From: Methylocaldum szegediense
GTDB lineage: Bacteria; Pseudomonadota; Gammaproteobacteria; Methylococcales; Methylococcaceae
Length of the DNA: 64,000 nucleotides
NCBI RefSeq assembly: GCF_949769195.1
Contig: NZ_OX458333.1
Location: 2,046,001 to 2,110,000 of the forward strand
Reading direction: 5' to 3'
The translations under genes were made by a program, and so were the position numbers. Positions 60,993-64,000 of this stretch are shown here, piece by piece. Position 1 is the stretch's first letter, and the number at the start of each line of letters is the position of its first letter. The notes beneath the pieces are model-generated. The model did not search any database, was not told where the DNA came from, and saw only the letters and a program-made list of their open reading frames with translations.

Positions 60993-62054
60993 TCATTCGG
61001 CCTTGGCCAGGTCGGCGATCTTTTTTTCCAGGCTCTTCAACCGCGTCCACATCTCGTGCAAACGGGGAAACACCGCCATGTTCTTCAGATATTGCTGTAG
61101 CGGCTGAGCCGGTCCGCCAGCGTACATGCCGGGCTGTTTGATGCTGTTGTGAAGACCAGCGCGGTGAAGCAGTACCACGTCGTCGGCGACGGTAATGTGG
61201 TCTAGGGTGCCGGTCTGACCGGAGGCGATGACCCGCTTGCCAAACCGGGTCGATCCGGAAATGCCGGTGTGAGCACAGAGAATGCAGTCTTCGCCGATTT
61301 CTACGTTGTGCCCGATATGGCAAAGGGCATCGATCACCGCCCCAGAGCGTATGATGGTGGCCCCGTAAGTGGCCCGGTCGATTGTGGTGTTGGCACCGAT
61401 GACCACCCGATCCTCAATGATGACCTTGCCGGTGTGGGGAATGCGGTAATTGCGGCGGCGTTCGTCCTGAGCGAACCCGAAGCCCTCGGAGCCAATCACG
61501 CAGCCGGCCTTCAAAATGACGTTGGCGCCGATCTCGCACTCATAGCAGACGGTCACCCGCGGATGAATCACCGTCTCCCGACCGATTTTTGCCCCTCTTT
61601 CCACCACCGTATTCGCCATGATCACCACACCTGGGCCAAGGCTGACCCCGGCACCCAGCACGACACCGGGACCGATCACAGCATCCTCGGGAATCGCGAC
61701 GCTCTCGTGAATCACCGCCGACGGGTGAACCCTCGGCCATTCGACATCCCGTACATCGCGGTCGTCGTAAGCCTGCTTGAGGAGGGCCATTGCTAGGCGC
61801 ACGTTCGGTGCGATCAGCAAACTTACGCCGGCATCGTCCAATTCCGCGGCAATCGCCTCGGTGGTCACCACCGCCGCCGGTTTCAACTCACGTATCCGTG
61901 GCAGATACTTCACATGTTCTACGAAGACCAAATCTCCAGGCGCGCAAGCGTCGACTGGAGCGATGCGGCCGATGGCGCGATCCGGTCCACGAAAGTCGAC
62001 GATCAACCCCTGAGTCTTGAAGCGCTCAAATATTTCCGAGGCGAGTAAGTTCAT
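60993..62054 (-). CDS. lpxD: UDP-3-O-acylglucosamine N-acyltransferase LpxD (stand-alone)
   Basis: 353 residues from the ATG at 62054. N-terminal uridine-binding domain (GDLVFVEHVKYLPRI), then a left-handed beta helix of hexapeptide repeats (VIGPGVVLGAGVSLGPGVVIMANTVV...), with the catalytic His in DALCHIGHNVEIGEDC and a C-terminal helix. It adds the second acyl chain in lipid A synthesis. Usually lpxD lies with fabZ, lpxA and lpxB; here it is paired with xthA instead, so it may be a second copy. Both genes are on the minus strand. Confidence 0.9.
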   Translation of the reverse strand: MNLLASEIFERFKTQGLIVDFRGPDRAIGRIAPVDACAPGDLVFVEHVKYLPRIRELKPAAVVTTEAIAAELDDAGVSLLIAPNVRLAMALLKQAYDDRDVRDVEWPRVHPSAVIHESVAIPEDAVIGPGVVLGAGVSLGPGVVIMANTVVERGAKIGRETVIHPRVTVCYECEIGANVILKAGCVIGSEGFGFAQDERRRNYRIPHTGKVIIEDRVVIGANTTIDRATYGATIIRSGAVIDALCHIGHNVEIGEDCILCAHTGISGSTRFGKRVIASGQTGTLDHITVADDVVLLHRAGLHNSIKQPGMYAGGPAQPLQQYLKNMAVFPRLHEMWTRLKSLEKKIADLAKAE

Positions 62055-62639
62055 GGGTGAATCCAAACAGCTAAAATCAAGCGGCCATGATATGAAGGCG
62101 GAAATGGGCGGGCAACCCTTTTCATTCGCGCCTCGGGAATCGTTGGGTGCTCCGCCGGGGCATCTCTGCTCCGGATTAACCCAACCCTGTTATAGGCCCG
62201 GTCAAAAGCCTGGCAATCAGTTGGAAACCTGAGCCAAGACCAACCGCGTGCGGTATCGCCGCCTTGCGCCGAACACGGTGTGCATCGCGGCGAGGCGTGA
62301 ACCCCCACGCGTTTTATCGGGCGATCCGATTCCGTCTGGCATTCCTTCCTACTAAGCGCCCAGCAATCGGCGACAAGGCCGGCATGCAACGGTGCCAAGC
62401 GGTACTTGTCCAACTTTCGAACACTGCCGGACCAAAGGGATCGCCTATCGAATCGAAAGAGGCACCGTGTGGATCAAGCTTAGCGGCATTCAAACCGGTT
62501 TAGTTCACGGACGCGAGACGAAAGCCGATGATAAACCGCGAATTGGTGTAATATTCCCTACGTTTTCTGCTGATAAACGGACTATTTCGGCTCCGATCCG
62601 GCATTTTGGGATTGTTTTGGGTCTAAGGCGCTTTGCTTT
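62055..62639. other. Noncoding stretch before the secretion ATPase
   Basis: No gene is supported. It must hold the promoters for the divergent lpxD-xthA unit and the gspE operon, but I cannot assign clear boxes. Short frames here show no protein-like sequence. Confidence 0.4.
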
Positions 62640-64000
62640 ATGCTAGAGAAGACGTTAGCCATAGCACCTCAACCGCTGAGTCCGCCGGCAAATTACACGG
62701 ACATGGAAACCGCCGTGGAATGCCCTTACGAGCGTTTTGCCGACGAACTCGTCAAGCGCGGTAAGGTGCGCGAGGCGGAAATTCACCGCGCCAAACGCCT
62801 GGCCGCTCAGACCGGCGAGCAAAAGCTGCCTGCACTCTTGGCTCGGCTCGGCATGGTTTCCGAGCGCGATATCGCGGAAATATTGTCCGAGGTCGGCTCA
62901 TTGCCTTTGGTGTCGCCTACGGATTTTCCGGATACCTCCCCTCTTCCCGAAACCGTTTCCGTTCGATTTCTCAAGGAAAATCACGTGGTCGGTATAGCCG
63001 CGCGGGATAACGAATTCATCGTCGCGGTGGCGGATCCGTTCGATCACGAATTGCTCGCAGCCCTCGCCCTGGCCTGCGAAAAACCGGTGAGGCCGTACGT
63101 GGGACTCCCCTCTGAGATCGACCGGGCTCTCGAGCAGCAACTCGGTTCCGGCAAGACCCTGATGGGCCAAATCGTCGAGGATTTCGGCAGCGACGATGAC
63201 ATCGACGAGGCCGACGTCGAGCACCTCAAGGATTTGGCCTCGGAAGCGCCGGTCATCCGGATGGTCAATCTGATCATGCAGCGGGCGGTAGAGTCGCGCG
63301 CCTCCGATATTCACGTCGAGCCTTTCGAACAGCGGCTCAAGGTCCGTTTCAGAGTCGACGGCGTCCTACGCGAGGTGGAAGCCCCGCCGGTCAGGTCCAC
63401 CGCCGCCGTGATTTCGCGCATCAAAATCATGGCCAAGCTCAACATCGCCGAGCGGCGCCTGCCCCAGGACGGGCGTATCAAACTGCAAGTGCAGGGCAAG
63501 GAGCTGGATTTGCGTGTCTCCACCGTGCCGACCATGTATGGCGAAAGCGTGGTCATTCGCCTCTTGCACAAGGAAAGCATCGTATTCGATTTTTCGTCCC
63601 TCGGCTTCGAGGGCGTCATGCTCGAGCGATTCCTGAACGTGCTCGACCTGCCCCACGGCATCATCCTGATCACAGGACCCACCGGCAGCGGCAAGAGCAC
63701 CACCCTGTACACAGCGCTGCACAAGCTCAATACGCCCGAACGCAAAATCATTACCGTCGAGGATCCGGTGGAATATCAACTCGAAGGCGTCAACCAAATC
63801 CAGGTCAAGCCCCAGATCGGCCTGACTTTCGCCAACGCCCTGCGCTCCATCGTCCGCCAAGACCCGGACGTCATCATGATCGGCGAAATGCGCGACCTGG
63901 AAACCGCCCGCATCGCCGTACAATCGGCACTCACCGGCCATCTGGTGTTGTCTACGCTGCACACCAACGATGCCGCCGGCGGCGTTACCCGCCTCATGGA
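62640..64000 (+). CDS. gspE: Type II secretion ATPase GspE, C-terminus beyond window
   Basis: About 453 residues before the window ends; start at 62640 (an ATG at 62703 is possible). N-terminal GspE/MshE N1 domain (GMVSERDIAEILSEVG; LPLVSPTDFP), then SEAPVIRMVNLIMQRAVESRASDIHVEP, FRVDGVLREV, Walker A ITGPTGSGKSTTLY, Asp box TVEDPVEYQ, Walker B DPDVIMIGEMRD and HTNDAAGG. This fits GspE better than PilB, by the N-terminal part. It powers secretion across the outer membrane of folded proteins, perhaps including the metalloprotease at 15707. The zinc-binding Cys motif would lie beyond the edge. Confidence 0.87.
   Translation, partial: MLEKTLAIAPQPLSPPANYTDMETAVECPYERFADELVKRGKVREAEIHRAKRLAAQTGEQKLPALLARLGMVSERDIAEILSEVGSLPLVSPTDFPDTSPLPETVSVRFLKENHVVGIAARDNEFIVAVADPFDHELLAALALACEKPVRPYVGLPSEIDRALEQQLGSGKTLMGQIVEDFGSDDDIDEADVEHLKDLASEAPVIRMVNLIMQRAVESRASDIHVEPFEQRLKVRFRVDGVLREVEAPPVRSTAAVISRIKIMAKLNIAERRLPQDGRIKLQVQGKELDLRVSTVPTMYGESVVIRLLHKESIVFDFSSLGFEGVMLERFLNVLDLPHGIILITGPTGSGKSTTLYTALHKLNTPERKIITVEDPVEYQLEGVNQIQVKPQIGLTFANALRSIVRQDPDVIMIGEMRDLETARIAVQSALTGHLVLSTLHTNDAAGGVTRLM

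Noticed and set aside
1-64000. CRISPR array or tRNA/rRNA genes
   Set aside because: I looked for regularly spaced repeats and for T-loop GTTCGA settings with paired arms and found none that hold up. The only tandem repeat is the 45-bp pair at 22991.

Overview
The window looks like a chromosome segment of a gammaproteobacterium. It carries RF3 (prfC), a bioB-bioF-bioH-bioC-bioD operon, a caa3-type cytochrome oxidase locus, RegB/RegA redox control, a PEBP protein, YheS, Hsp33, MsrA, type IV pilin and a type II secretion ATPase. An aerobic environmental species, possibly a Methylococcales methanotroph, would fit; that is only an impression from gene content, and no methane gene is present.

Bases 1 to about 6400 are the end of an integrated mobile element. 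Reading leftward it has an AlpA-like regulator, a 101-residue protein, a P2 gpA-type HUH replication endonuclease, a 117-residue protein, an origin-like stretch with a perfect 21-bp inverted repeat around CTAT-type iterons, a ribbon-helix-helix protein with its own operator, two small membrane proteins and a VirD4/TraD-type coupling ATPase cut by the window edge. A conserved block follows (7155-20040): TrkH, a PEBP protein, a universal stress protein, YheS, a bacterioferritin without the heme-ligand Met and its ferredoxin, a porin, a secreted metalloprotease, an entericidin lipoprotein and prfC.

Bases 20041-28190 are scarred accessory DNA: a duplicated Uma2 3' end fused to an IS630 remnant, an intact IS110-family transposase followed by a structured noncoding tail, tandem repeats, two HEPN/MNT-type gene pairs, an intact Uma2 gene and a truncated esterase. 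A visibly GC-rich surface-polysaccharide block (flippase, GT9, GT2, two GT4) follows. It leads into a GT2, a TMTC-like membrane protein and the type IV pilin gene, which has a near-consensus sigma-54 promoter, so pilin glycosylation is a reasonable hypothesis.

Bases 36742-53130 hold a DUF29 gene, a degraded DUF1640 gene, regB-regA and, divergent from regB, two tandem putative small RNAs. Each small RNA has the same 18-bp box upstream, an extended -10, a CCTCCTC motif in a predicted loop and a strong terminator. Then come an M48 protease, msrA, hslO, the coxB-coxA-(36-residue ORF)-ctaG-coxC cluster, a DUF2244 protein, the biotin operon and comF. The last part has a heavy-metal RND efflux operon ending in a P-II-like gene, an orphan lipoprotein, xthA, a stand-alone lpxD and the start of gspE.

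The most novel signals are the tandem putative small RNAs at 39824-40173, the HUH-Rep plus coupling-protein element with its unusual origin-like region, and the IS110 element with a candidate guide RNA. All reading is by eye; no database or folding program was used.
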